Source: Spirosoma telluris (GTDB lineage: Bacteria; Bacteroidota; Bacteroidia; Cytophagales; Spirosomataceae). From it: a DNA stretch of 64,000 nt. The stretch covers positions 6,749,001-6,813,000 of the forward strand of contig QLII01000001.1 in the NCBI GenBank assembly GCA_003259005.1, written 5' to 3'. The position numbers and the translations under genes were made by a program. The notes under the pieces were generated by a model. The model made no database searches, was not told the origin of the DNA, and worked only from the letters and a program-made list of their open reading frames with translations. Below are positions 8,256-19,679 of this stretch, in pieces (positions within the stretch are counted from its first letter, which is position 1; each line of letters starts with the position of its first letter).

Positions 8256-10024
8256 ATGCTCCGAACGCACACTTGCGGGGAACTCCGCCTTTCTAACGAT
8301 AATCAAACTGCCACACTGGCTGGCTGGGTTCAAACCATCCGCGATAAAGGCGGTGTTCTGTGGATCGACCTCCGCGACCGCTACGGGATTACGCAGCTTC
8401 TGCTCGAAGACGGCCAGACTGCCCCTGAATTGTTCACGATTGCCCGCTCACTGGGTCGTGAATTTGTCCTGAAAGCCACTGGGACGGTTATTGAACGGAA
8501 GTCAAAAAACCCGAATATCCCAACCGGCGAGGTTGAACTGAAAGTGACGTCGCTGGAGGTATTGAACCCGGCTAAATTGCCGCCCTTCCTGATCGAAGAT
8601 ACCACCGATGGGGGCGACGATCTCCGCATGAAATACCGCTACCTCGACCTTCGCCGGAATCCGGTTCGGAAGAGTCTGGAACTGCGCCACCGCATGGCCC
8701 AGCAAACGCGGGTGTACATGGATGGCCAGAATTTCATTGAGGTCGAAACACCAGTTTTGATCAAATCGACGCCCGAAGGTGCACGCGATTTTGTGGTGCC
8801 CAGCCGCATGAATCCGGGTGAGTTTTACGCCCTGCCCCAATCACCCCAGACGTTCAAGCAACTATTGATGGTATCGGGATTCGATCGTTACTATCAGATT
8901 GTCAAGTGTTTCCGCGACGAAGACCTTCGTGCCGACCGTCAGCCTGAGTTCACACAGATCGACTGCGAGATGTCGTTTGTGGAGCAGGAAGACATCCTGA
9001 ACATGTTCGAGGGTCTGGTGCGGCATTTGTTTAAAGCCGTAAAAGGTATCGACATGGCCGAAGTGCCGCGCATGACCTATGCCGATGCCATGAAGTTCTA
9101 CGGTTCCGACAAGCCTGACACGCGTTTTGGCATGCAGTTCGTTGAACTCAAAGCCCCATTCGACACCGTCGACATGACCTCGGGCAAAGGGTTCGGCGTA
9201 TTCGATTCGGCAGAATTGGTCGTGGGTATCAACGCACCCGGTTGCGCACATTATACCCGCAAGCAACTCGATGAACTGACGGATTGGATCAAACGCCCAC
9301 AGGTGGGGGCCAAAGGTTTGATCTATGTTCGGTATAACGAAGATGGCACCCTGAAATCATCGGTCGATAAGTTCTATTCAGAAGCCGATCTGAAAGGCTG
9401 GGCGGCCCATTTTGGTGCTAAACCGGCGATTTGATGCTGATCCTTTCGGGCGAATGCGCCAAAGCGCGTAAACAACTCAATGAGCTGCGTCTGGAAATGG
9501 GCACCCGGCTTGGCCTGCGCGATCCCAACGTGTTCAGTACGCTGTGGGTTCTTGACTTCCCCCTGCTTGAGTATGGCGAAGAAGAGCAACGCTGGTTTGC
9601 GATGCACCACCCGTTCACATCACCCAAACCAGAAGACATTCCCCTGCTCGACACGGACTTAGGGTCGGTACGGGCTAATGCCTACGATTTAGTTATCAAC
9701 GGTACGGAAGTTGGTGGTGGTTCGATCCGGATCTTCAACCGCGACCTACAGGCCCGTATGTTCAGCATTTTGGGGTTCTCGGACGAAGAAGCCAAAGCGC
9801 AGTTTGGCTTCCTGATGGATGCCTTCGAGTTTGGGGCTCCTCCGCACGGTGGCATCGCCTTCGGTTTCGACCGGCTGTGCTCCCTCTTCGGTGGTGCCGA
9901 TTCCATCCGCGATTTCATCGCCTTCCCGAAAAACAACTCGGGTCGCGATGTCATGATCGACTCGCCTTCTGTAATCAGTCAGGCGCAGTTGAACGAACTG
10001 AAAATCGCGACAGTCGCGAAGTGA
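8256..10024 (+). CDS. aspS: Aspartyl-tRNA synthetase (one frame break)
   Basis: A class II aminoacyl-tRNA synthetase charging tRNA-Asp, cytoplasmic and essential. The N-terminal OB-fold anticodon domain ([19 protein letters not shown]) is followed by motif 2 ([19 protein letters not shown]) and, near the end, motif 3 ([14 protein letters not shown]). The ATG at 8256 is chosen over an upstream in-frame ATG at 8196, whose codons come from the repeat. The frame breaks near 9431: adding one G (CCGG to CCGGG) turns AKPAI-stop into [13 protein letters not shown], the expected family sequence, and continues to 10024. Repaired length is about 590 residues, normal for bacterial AspRS. As cells cannot lose this gene, the break is best read as a sequencing deletion. 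Confidence 0.93.
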
Positions 10025-10031
10025 TTTTTTA

Positions 10032-10058
10032 GTAGCGCGGACAGGATGTCCGCGCTAC
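10032..10058. terminator. Bidirectional hairpin terminator between aspS and sulfatase
   Basis: A perfect 12-bp stem, gtagcgcggaca with tgtccgcgctac, closes on a 3-base loop between the convergent ends of aspS and the sulfatase. It follows a T run on the aspS side. Confidence 0.7.
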
Positions 10059-10060
10059 GC

Positions 10061-11578
10061 TTATTCAAACTCCCACTTACTCACCCACGGGTCATGGGTT
10101 TGTTGCTGGAATCGCTTTAGTTTTGTTTGCATTCGTGTCAACACGTCCCGATAGCGTGGGTGGTTGGCCAGATTATGCACTTCATCGGGGTCCGCTTGCA
10201 GGTCGTATAGCTCAAAGCGCGGGCGGTGCAGATAGGCGTCTACCGTTCGTTTGCCGTAGACTTTTTGCTTCGTGCGTAGAATATCCTGCCAGGTAAACGA
10301 ATTGTATAAATCAAGTGCCATCGGGTAGGGTAGCGCGTGAGCAACGTTGAAAATCAACTTATACCGCCGTTCACGCAGCACCCGCATCGGGTAATACATA
10401 GTCACCTCGTGTAGTGAGTGCGAGGCATAGACTTCGTCCCAGCCTGTAACGCCCTCCTGCTCAATAATAGCCTTAAATGAACGGCCTTGCTTCTGGCTTT
10501 TCCCTGCTTCAATGCCGGCAAAGTCCAGGAGTGTCGGGCTTATATCGGCCCACGAAATCATCGCATCCTGCACAAATCCAGGCTTTTGGGGCTTCGGTAG
10601 TTTAACAATCAAGGGTAGCCGCATACCCGGTTCATAGAGATTCGTTTTCGAGCCGGGAAATGGAGCCCCATTGTCGGAGAGGTAAATAATCAGCGTATTC
10701 TCATACTGGCCAGTGTCTTTCAGATACTCGATCAAACGACCAACGCCCTGATCAAGCCGACTGACGGCCTCGTAATACTGCGCCAGTTCGGCCCGACTGG
10801 CTTTGGTATCCGGCATATAGGGCGGCACCCGGACATCGCGAGGCTGGTAAAAATGATCGCCTACCTGCGGATAGCCCCCCGGTTTATTCCCAAACAGATT
10901 GGGCTTAGTACCATCGAAAATGGGAGACCCGTCGGGCGCTACCGTGTTACTCCGGTGCGGGTCATCGGTAGCGAAATACAGGAAGAATGGGCTAGCTGAT
11001 TTCTGCTCCAGAAACGAATAGCATTTCCGGGCCATTTCTACTGGACTTCGCCCAATGGAAGCTGGATCATTGACACTACCGGCACCAAGCACCTGCTGAA
11101 AATGATAGACGCTCTCTGGGGCTACGTGCAACTTCCCAATTCGGGCGGTTCGATACCCGGCCTGTTCGAGCAAAACCGGCAGCGATCGCACCGTATCGAA
11201 CGAACTGAAATGATGGACCTGATGCTCCAGCCCATACATCCCATTCGCATGATTATGAAGACCCGTCAACAGTACCGACCGGCTGGGGCTGCAACTAGCG
11301 GTAGTACAGAACGCATGGGAGAACCGAGTCCCGTCGGCTGCCAACTGGTCGATATGGGGTGTTCGTATGGTTGGTGGTGGAGCACCCTTTTCTCTATAGC
11401 AGCCAAGGGCTTCGCGGCCATGATCGTCGGAAACGATCAGCACAATATTTGGGCGTTTTTCGACCAGATCGTGTGCCCGATACGGATCATCCACGCCTGT
11501 AGGCTCTAGTTGAACCAGTATATAAAATCCAGCCAGAAAGCTAGTTAGAATCCCACAAAATGTATACGTCATGTCCAT
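10061..11578 (-). CDS. Type I sulfatase, heparan N-sulfatase-like
   Basis: A 505-residue sulfatase with an N-terminal hydrophobic segment (residues ~5-23), so exported or membrane-anchored. The alkaline-phosphatase-fold core begins at PNIVLIVSDDHG (metal-binding Asp pair). The formylglycine site is CSPSRSVLLTG, the Cys type CxPSR that needs an anaerobic or FGE-type maturase. GKLHVAPES and YLSDNGAPFPGSK supply further active-site residues. The closest general pattern is N-sulfoglucosamine sulfohydrolase, which removes N-sulfate from heparan-type sugars; the exact substrate is not certain. No maturase or other glycan enzyme sits beside it. Confidence 0.85.
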   Translation of the reverse strand: MDMTYTFCGILTSFLAGFYILVQLEPTGVDDPYRAHDLVEKRPNIVLIVSDDHGREALGCYREKGAPPPTIRTPHIDQLAADGTRFSHAFCTTASCSPSRSVLLTGLHNHANGMYGLEHQVHHFSSFDTVRSLPVLLEQAGYRTARIGKLHVAPESVYHFQQVLGAGSVNDPASIGRSPVEMARKCYSFLEQKSASPFFLYFATDDPHRSNTVAPDGSPIFDGTKPNLFGNKPGGYPQVGDHFYQPRDVRVPPYMPDTKASRAELAQYYEAVSRLDQGVGRLIEYLKDTGQYENTLIIYLSDNGAPFPGSKTNLYEPGMRLPLIVKLPKPQKPGFVQDAMISWADISPTLLDFAGIEAGKSQKQGRSFKAIIEQEGVTGWDEVYASHSLHEVTMYYPMRVLRERRYKLIFNVAHALPYPMALDLYNSFTWQDILRTKQKVYGKRTVDAYLHRPRFELYDLQADPDEVHNLANHPRYRDVLTRMQTKLKRFQQQTHDPWVSKWEFE

Positions 11579-11797
11579 AGACAGCTAGCTACAATAATGC
11601 CTTTTCAACCTACTACATCTTGGTGCCAGCACTCTTCTTAAGCGCAGTCCTATAATTTAATATAGATAAAAAAGTACGACAGTAAGATATTTACTATTTT
11701 TGTAGAAAATATCTCTTTATAAAACTACTTATAAATCATATAAATATTAATATGAGAATACTTAATGTCTTACTTTATTTAATTACCCCACCTTTTA
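11579..11797. other. AT-rich divergent intergenic region
   Basis: About 220 bp between the divergent sulfatase and CotH genes, markedly AT-rich from 11640 on. TATTTTTG at 11695-11702 fits the -7 element TAnnTTTG for the rightward gene, but no TTG stands at the right distance upstream, so I do not call a promoter. Confidence 0.4.
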
Positions 11798-14281
11798 ATG
11801 AATTTATTGTCACTTCTAGGTCGAGGCATTGGCCTCTTTAGTATCAGCATCTTGCTCTTTGCCATAAGCAGTCCAGCACAAACGCTCACTACAACGAATC
11901 TACCCATTGTCATTATCAACACGGAGGGACAGACGATCACCAATGAACCCGGCATTGTATGTAGCATGAGTATCATTAACAATACCAGCGGTGTGAACAA
12001 TAGTACCGATTTGCCGAATGAATACAATGGGAAAATAAAAGTTGAATATAGAGGATGCAGCAGCCAAAACTATCCTAAGAAACCCTTGGGCATTGAGCTA
12101 CGATCCACAACTGCCGTCACAACCTCCATCGACGTTCCGCTATTTGGTTTTCCACAGGAAAGTGACTGGATACTAAACCCCTCCTACATTGATAAAACGT
12201 TCATGCGGGATGTATTGGCCTATTACATGGCAAATGCTTCGGGTCGTTATGCGTCACGCACAAAATATGTCGAAGTTATTATCGACGGGAGTTACCAGGG
12301 CGTCTTCGTATTCGAAGAGAAAGTTAAACGCGACGCTGGACGAATAAACGTTAACAAACTAGATCCTACTGATTTGGGAAGTAATTCCATAACAGGCGGT
12401 TATGTGGTTAAGATTGATAAAGCCTGCGGTAATTATGATCCAAACCACCAATGGCAATCCGCTTATTCCAGTCCGGGTGGAACGCAAAACCACTACTGGA
12501 TGACCGACTACCCGAACGATGCCAATATTGTTCCACAACAGTTTACCTATATCAAAAACTACATCAATGCGTTTGAAACGACTATGGCCAGCAGTACCTA
12601 TTGCAGTGGCTACAGTAGTCTTATCGCCGATGATACGTTTGTCGACTATTTCCTGATGGAAGAATTGTCGAGCAATGCCGATGCTTATCGGTTTAGTACG
12701 TATTTGTCTAAAGAACGAAATAGTAAGGGCGGCAAAATTGCAGCAGGGCCTGTATGGGATTTTAATCTGGCCTTCGGATTTCTGACGAGCGCCTTTAGCG
12801 GCAATAGCCAAAGTTATCAGGGTTGGCGATATACCGCTCCGGGTGATCCATCCTTCCCGGTACCGTTCTGGTGGGGGAAATTAGTGAACTGCTGCAACTA
12901 TAATCACAAACTGGTCGCTCGGTATCAGCAGCTTCGCCAAACAGCCTGGAGCACACCCACACTGATGGCATTTATTGATGCGCAGTACGCTCTTTTAAAC
13001 CAGGGTGCTTTTGACCGTAACTTCCAGAAGTGGCCCATTATTGGCACATCGACCTGGAACGACTCGCCTTCTTACAATGGAGCTACGCTACAGGACGAAA
13101 TTAATTACCTGAAAACCTGGCTGACCAACCGGTTAAACTGGATGGACAGCAACATCAGCTCGTTTATTCAGGAGCCGATAGCCACCCTTAGTGGTACAAA
13201 TCCACCCCTTGCTATTGGGCAACCGGCCCAACTAACCCTGACCTGCACGGGTACAGCTCCCTGGGCATACACCTTTTCGTCGGGCCAAAGCGGAATCGCA
13301 ACGAGCAGCCCTACCGTCCTGGTTGTGCAACCCACCCAGACTACTACCTATACCCTTCAAACGGTAAGTAATAGCTGCGGCACAGGTCTCTTATCTGGCT
13401 CCGCTATCGTAACCGTGCTACCGTCCTCCGCCGATCTGTCAATCGGGTTGGTCAGCAATCGGCGGGTGGCTGTGGTTGGCGATACGGTTATGATGAGTTT
13501 GCTGCTTACGAATGATGGGCCACAAACGGCTTATGGCATTCAGCTACAAAACAGACTACCCAACGGGATGCTATTTGCGGGTAGTTCGTCAACCGCCATC
13601 ACTCAAAGTGATGGTATTGTAACGGCCACCATCGACAGCCTTTTGGCTGGTCAAAGCATAGCCTATCCCTATCATCTTCAGCTAACAGCCAATGGGACTT
13701 TCTGGAATGCGGCTCAGGTGTTGGCAACAACAACTGCCGACCCGGATAGCCAGCCTGGCAGCGGCACCGGCGATGGGCAGGACGATATGGCTGAAAGTGA
13801 CCTGCGTGTTGGCGATTATGGAAGCGGACTGTTTGTTTCTCCTAACCCTGACCAAGTCCCTTTGCCATCTGTGCAATCCAATCAGCCTCCTACTGATCCT
13901 GCCAAGGCTGATTTAAGTTTAGCCATTACCACCAGCAGTCTGGTCATTTCGCCAAACCAGGTCATTAGTGTAACGCTAACCGTGAACAATCGTGGAGGAG
14001 CGTCGGCGAGTAATGTGTCCCTACAAACGCTATTACCTATAGGCTGGCAGTTGACTAATACCGCGGGTCTAACCGTAGTAGGGCAAACCGTTACCGGTAC
14101 AATTAGCTCTGTCCCAGCCAACAGTTCAGCAATGCTGGTACTTTCGGTTCAACCGGCGGGTAGTGGCACACTTCAGGCCCAACTATCCAGTGCTACCCCT
14201 GCTGATTCAGACTCCACACCGGGCAATGGCTACACTAATGGTGAGGATGATACGGCGGCTGTAATGTTGCGGCTAGAGTAA
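11798..14281 (+). CDS. Secreted CotH-kinase-like protein with DUF11 modules
   Basis: An 827-residue protein with signal peptide (residues ~1-27). Residues ~35-450 form a CotH-like domain: GKIKVEYRGCSSQ, SDWILNPSYIDKTFMRD, GSYQGVFVFEEKVKRD and the metal-site pattern GPVWDFNLAFG. CotH proteins are atypical kinases of spore coat and cell-surface proteins. From ~460 a PKD/Ig-like domain is followed by two DUF11-type repeats holding acidic DxDSxPGxG...GxDD motifs, probably calcium sites. This C-terminal ~330-residue module recurs in the next gene (14373-19623), 91 bp downstream on the same strand. No classic type IX secretion C-terminal domain was recognised. Confidence 0.82.
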   Translation: MNLLSLLGRGIGLFSISILLFAISSPAQTLTTTNLPIVIINTEGQTITNEPGIVCSMSIINNTSGVNNSTDLPNEYNGKIKVEYRGCSSQNYPKKPLGIELRSTTAVTTSIDVPLFGFPQESDWILNPSYIDKTFMRDVLAYYMANASGRYASRTKYVEVIIDGSYQGVFVFEEKVKRDAGRINVNKLDPTDLGSNSITGGYVVKIDKACGNYDPNHQWQSAYSSPGGTQNHYWMTDYPNDANIVPQQFTYIKNYINAFETTMASSTYCSGYSSLIADDTFVDYFLMEELSSNADAYRFSTYLSKERNSKGGKIAAGPVWDFNLAFGFLTSAFSGNSQSYQGWRYTAPGDPSFPVPFWWGKLVNCCNYNHKLVARYQQLRQTAWSTPTLMAFIDAQYALLNQGAFDRNFQKWPIIGTSTWNDSPSYNGATLQDEINYLKTWLTNRLNWMDSNISSFIQEPIATLSGTNPPLAIGQPAQLTLTCTGTAPWAYTFSSGQSGIATSSPTVLVVQPTQTTTYTLQTVSNSCGTGLLSGSAIVTVLPSSADLSIGLVSNRRVAVVGDTVMMSLLLTNDGPQTAYGIQLQNRLPNGMLFAGSSSTAITQSDGIVTATIDSLLAGQSIAYPYHLQLTANGTFWNAAQVLATTTADPDSQPGSGTGDGQDDMAESDLRVGDYGSGLFVSPNPDQVPLPSVQSNQPPTDPAKADLSLAITTSSLVISPNQVISVTLTVNNRGGASASNVSLQTLLPIGWQLTNTAGLTVVGQTVTGTISSVPANSSAMLVLSVQPAGSGTLQAQLSSATPADSDSTPGNGYTNGEDDTAAVMLRLE

Positions 14282-14372
14282 CCTTACGTAGCTAGGTGGC
14301 ACTAAAATTGCACAGTGCATCTAACAATAGATATACTTTGCAATTTAGTTTCTTAACCGTAACCTGTCTTCC

Positions 14373-17300
14373 ATGCCTATTTCTACTTGCTATCGACTGA
14401 TAGCTGGGGTGTTATTGCTTATTCAATCTTCATTTGTTTATTCCCAAAATCAACCTAAAGCTCCTGGACTCGACACGCTCAGGCTCATCGCCGAAGAGGA
14501 ACAGCGACGCTTAATTGACCCCGCCACCGGCACAGTCCCCTACGAACGGCTCGACGAAGCTCGAAGCCAGTTAAAGAACCAACCCTTGACGTCTACGGGT
14601 GGTCCGAGTGCGCAAAGTGGAATTCCTGGCATTACCTGGCAGGAACGTGGTCCCAGCAACATCGGTGGCCGAACGCGTGCTCTCCTGTTCGATCCCAATG
14701 ACCCAACCCACAAAAAAGTGTGGGCAGGAAGCCCGGCGGGTGGATTATGGTACACCAATGATATTACGGATGCCTCCGCAACCTGGACGCCCGTCAGTGA
14801 TACCTGGGAGAATACCGTTGTAACTGCCCTTGCTGCCGATCCATCGAATCCACAGGTGATGTATGCTGGAACGGGCGATGCGTATAACTATGTAACAGGT
14901 GGTGGTATCTGGAAAACCACGAATGGCGGCACTACCTGGACCCGATTAACCAGTACAATTCCGGGTGGAAATCCACCCATAATTAATTATAGCTTTGGCT
15001 ACATACAACAAATTGTTGTCAATACTAGCGGGCAGGTATTTGCCGCTACGCGTTTGGGACTCGTACGTTCTGTCGATGGTGGCACTAGCTGGACTTATGC
15101 GTTGGCCCCTAACCAGGCTATCGGTATAAGTGGCTCGACGGGAAGCTATTATAACGATTTGGTCACTGATCTCGAACTGGCTACCGACGGTATTTTATAC
15201 GCAAGTTTTAGTCCCAGCCGCGTTTTCAAGGCAACGAATTCAACAGGTACAACCTGGACCGAGATTACTCCTCAAGGTGCTCCTACGGGAGATCGAACCG
15301 AATTAGCCTTAGCTCCCTCAACAAGCGGAACCGGGCAAGTGGTTTACTGCGTATCAAGAGCCTATAATAGCGCAAACTACTATCAGGATATCAAATGGTT
15401 TAAGAAAAGTACTAACGGTGGCAGCACCTGGACAGATATAGCAATCCCAATATTTAGTGGGGGCGATCATTTTAGTGAAGGGAGTGGAAATTATGCCCTG
15501 AATCTGACGGTAAATCCAACCGATGCGAATACCATTTACGCAGGGGGTATGACTGGTTTCGGTCGACCGATGGTGGTAGCACCTGGAGTAATCAACTCGC
15601 TAACAGATACATAAGCCAACAAGGAATCTGGTTTCAGCCAGGTAGTAGTAGTAACGTAGCCTTTGCCGACGATAAAGGCATTCGTTGGTCGAGTAACTGG
15701 GGAATAATGCTGTATCAGCTCCAACATTTACGGATCGGAATGCAGGTTATCGGATAGCCGAAGTTAGTTCCGTGTCGATGAAAGGAAGTCCGGGTAGTTC
15801 GTATCTGCTGGCGGGGGTTCGAGCATCAGGATACGTTCAACAACTAACTGCTGGTCTTTCGGCAGGCACAATCATCTGGAATACCAATTATTCGACAGGA
15901 GTAACGTTCATTGATGAAAACGAACCTAACATTCAAATTTTTCAATATTTTGGTCAATTTTATAAATATGATGGGTCTAATTTCACCCAATTGGTTAGTT
16001 TGAGCAATTATTCCTATCCTAATCCAACCGATTATGATAGTCAATCGAACACACTTTATACTAGCGACTACACGAATAATCAATATGCAATTCGTAAAGT
16101 AGCTGGCATTGGAGAGAACACCTCGACTACCACGCTAACTCTATCGGGCATTACCAATTCGCTCACCTATCTTAAGCTAAATATAGACCGAACAGCCCTG
16201 TTTGCAGGCTCTAATTCCGGTAAGCTTTACAAAATCACCAACCTCGACCAATCTACGCCCACTGTTACCGCTATCGACAATGGGGTATTTTCTCAATACG
16301 CGACCGTATCTTGTATTGATGTAGGAGCTACCGACAATGAACTACTGGTAACGCTCTCAAACTTTGGGGTACAATCGGTCTGGTATACCAGCAATGGGGG
16401 TGACACCTGGACGGGGAAAGATCAAACGAACTATGGCCTGCCCGATGTACCCGTTCGAACGGCCCTGTTCAATCCGCAAAACCGTAAGCAGGTACTTTTG
16501 GGGACCGATGTGGGTATCTGGTCGACAACGGATATAACAGCCGCCAATCCTGGCTGGGCGTTTTCCAGTACGGGGCTAGGAACATTTCAAGTAAATCAAT
16601 TACGTTACCGGGCATCCGATGGGCGTATGTCGGCGGCTACCAACGGACGGGGTATTTTTACTTCTGATGCATTCGCTATCCCTTATATAGTCCCTAGCAT
16701 TGCCATTACCAGCCTTTCAAATGTGTCTCTATGCGCTGGCAACACCTTTACGGTGTCGTTCAGTACAGCAGGCCCAGCGTTTAATACCGGCAATTCGTTT
16801 GAGGTCTGGCTATCCGATGCCAATGGAAGCTTTACTAATTCCACGAAAATTGGCAGTGGCACGACAAGTCCTATTTCAGCAAAGCTGTTAAGTGGCTATA
16901 ATGCAGTTCCTTATGGCACCAACTACAAGGTAAAGATTATTGCCACGAATCCAGACGTAGAAAGTAGCCCAAGTAGTGCCTTAGCAATTGGCAATTTGGG
17001 AAGTGCCAGCGTTTATGATCGACGTGCTGAATTTCAGGCGTATTATAGTGATGGAACAATCTGCGCAGGGAGCAAGACTACGCTCAAAGCCTATCCATAC
17101 ACTACCAACTATGCTGCCGCTACCCCAGAGAGTTTTCAATGGTTGTTTAATAACTCGCCGATCAGTGGTGCTACCTCGGCAACTGTTTCTGTACAGCAAG
17201 CAGGCACATACACCGTTACGGTGAAGCAAGGAGGTTGCACTGTTGTTAGTAGTGTCTATACGCTGTCGACTTCGACCAGTCCGTATACTGGCATTTTAAC

Positions 17301-19623
17301 AACCTCAAATGGAGAGCCTCAATGTGACGACCATCCTTTAAAACTATCTTCCTACTATATCGGTGAGACCGCCAATTACCAATGGACTCGTGATGGAATT
17401 GATATTGCCGGAGCAACCAGTTATACGTATATCACCACCCAAACAGGTTCTTATTCATATAGAATGACCGATGGCAGTTGTTCTAATACTGCTTCATCTT
17501 CTTATTTTCAGTTTGGACGGTCATTATCGGCTAAGGTGTTTCTAAGTTCAAGTGGAGACTCTCTCGTTTGTGCGGCCTATCCGTATTATAGCATTGCAGT
17601 TTATGCTTCTAGTCCATCATCAAACGATTTTACAGTTCAGTGGTATCGAAATGGGACTATACTTACCGGTGCTACTTCTATGTACTATAATACAACTCAA
17701 CCCGGTGCTTATTCTGTATTACTCAAGCAAGGTACTTGTCAAGCGTTCAGCAATGCCGTTAGAATTCAACTGACAGATCAGCTTCAGGCTGGCATCAGTT
17801 ATTCATACGCCAGCAAAGCTGCTTGCCCTGGCGAAACACGGTATTTATACTCGACTGTCGACAATAGTGGTGGTTTACAATGGCAAAAAGACGGTGTAGA
17901 CATAGCAGGTGCAACAAGCTCAAGTTATGGAGCCACTTCGTCTGGGAACTATACCTTAAAATTGACACGAGGCTCATGTAGCGCAATATCCTCTCCTGTA
18001 TCCCTTACATTTAGTAATTCACTACAGCCCAAAGTGATTTATTATTCTTCTACGGTAGAGGCCTGTTCTGGGAAAGATATATATGTATGGGATTCCTATA
18101 ATTTAAGTGGCTATCAATATCAATGGTACAAAAATGGAATTAGTATTAATGGTTCTACAAGTAGCGGCTATTACGCTACGCAATCAGGAGCTTATTCTGC
18201 TCGTGTAACTAATGGTAGCTGCACAGGCTTATCAAAGGAAGTGTATGTTACTGTTGGTGCTGGTACAACGGCAAAGCCTGTCATAAGTAGCAGTCCATCG
18301 AGCCGACAACTATGTCAGAATAATAGCTTGCAACTAACTGTAAATTCTTATAATGGCGCTCTGCAATGGAAACGCAATGGTGTTCCTATTCCTGGCGAAA
18401 CGCGCAGTAAATTCTACGCCACCCAATCCGGCCTCTACACAGTCGTTAATCAGGACGGCTCCTGCACCGCCGAATCCGACCCTATTGAGGTAAAAATAGG
18501 CGAAGCCACCACGGCTACCCTAAACGGTAATGCACTCATCAGCGCGGGTCAATCGGCTATGCTACCCGTTTCGTTTACAGGGCCAGCGCCCTGGTCGTTT
18601 ACATTGACTAATGGACAGTCGATGACGGCTACGTACCAGAATCCGGCGTTTATTGCTGTCTCGCCAACGAGTACGACCACTTACCAATTAGCGTCGGTTG
18701 TAAATGCCTGTGGCACAGGAGCCGTGTCGGGGCAGGCCAGCGTATCGGTAGGAACGGGTAGTGCTGATGTGTCGTTGAATATGGCGGTTAGTAACCGTGC
18801 ACCTAATGTGGGTGATGTAGTGAGCTACACATTGAGCGCTGCCAATGCTGGACCGCAGGATGCTGTGGGGGTGCAACTCAGTAGTCTATTGCCCGCTGGG
18901 CTATCGTTTGTCAATACTACCTCCCCAGGTGTTAGCATTGCTAATGGGTTGGTAAGTGCCAATCTGGGTACTATTCCGGCCAACGGGACAAACACGATTA
19001 GCTTCCAGGCGATGCCAACGCAGCCGGGTGTTTTTGCAACGGCTGCGCAAATCATAGCCAGCCAAACCCCCGACCCAGATAGCCAGCCTAATTCCGGTAC
19101 GGGCGATGGTCAGGACGATGAAGCCATTGCGGATGTACGCACACCGGCTGGTGGTATGCTTATCACATCGGCCAATCCAAATCAGGTGCCGCTACCTAAG
19201 TTGTCTAGCAATCAACCTATTGCTGACCCAGCTACGGTTGATCTCAGTCTGGCAATGCAGGTAGATAAGCTCACACCGATAGTTTCTCAAAATGAGGTCG
19301 TTACGACAACACTCGCCGTTAACAATCGGGGCGGTTCGTCGGCATCATCGGTTATCGTGCAGGTGGTGCTGCCCAATGGGAGCTTCAGTGCACAAAGCCC
19401 AGTGGGCTGGATACAGGTCGATAGCCAGACCTACAAACGCTACATTAACTCCCTCGCGGCCGGGCAGTCAGCAACTCTATCCTTTAAATGGCAACCATCA
19501 GGTAGTGGCACCCTAAAAGCGCAGATTCTGGATGTAGCAGAACCCGATTCTGATTCGACACCAGGCAATGGCTATACGAAGGGCGAAGATGATGAAGCAG
19601 TTATCACCCTGCGAACTCAATAA
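14373..19623 (+). CDS. Giant secreted protein: BNR/VPS10-like propeller, Ig-like repeats, DUF11 (two frame breaks)
   Basis: About 1750 residues after repair. A signal peptide (1-25) is followed by a propeller of BNR/sortilin-type repeats (DGGTSW, NGGTTWT, GGDTWTGK). Then come about six Ig-like repeats of roughly 80 residues, each with one Cys near its start, a QW core, a GA(T/G)SxxYxATQSGxY-type strand and one Cys near its end. The end is a PKD-like domain plus two DUF11 repeats like those of the CotH protein. The frame breaks near 15547 (one G short before YDWFRSTDGGSTW) and near 15700 (one G short in TGGGGAAT, restoring WGNNAVSAPTFTDRNAGYR). A surface adhesin or glycan-binding role is likely but not shown. 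Confidence 0.82.
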
Positions 19624-19636
19624 TAAGGCTGAAACT

Positions 19637-19668
19637 GAAGAAGGCCCCATAGAAACGGGGCCTTCTTC
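19637..19668. terminator. Bidirectional hairpin terminator
   Basis: A perfect 12-bp stem (gaagaaggcccc with ggggccttcttc) with an 8-base loop lies between the convergent giant surface gene and galU. Confidence 0.8.
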
Positions 19669-19679
19669 GGTTTAGTCGT

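Noticed and set aside
9425-9440. aspS as a genuine pseudogene
   Set aside because: The gene is essential, the break is one base in a G run, and the same error type recurs across the window.
11798-19623. Classic type IX secretion C-terminal domain on the two surface proteins
   Set aside because: Both end in DUF11-like acidic repeats (GEDD...LR); the usual short beta-sandwich with its basic ending was not found.
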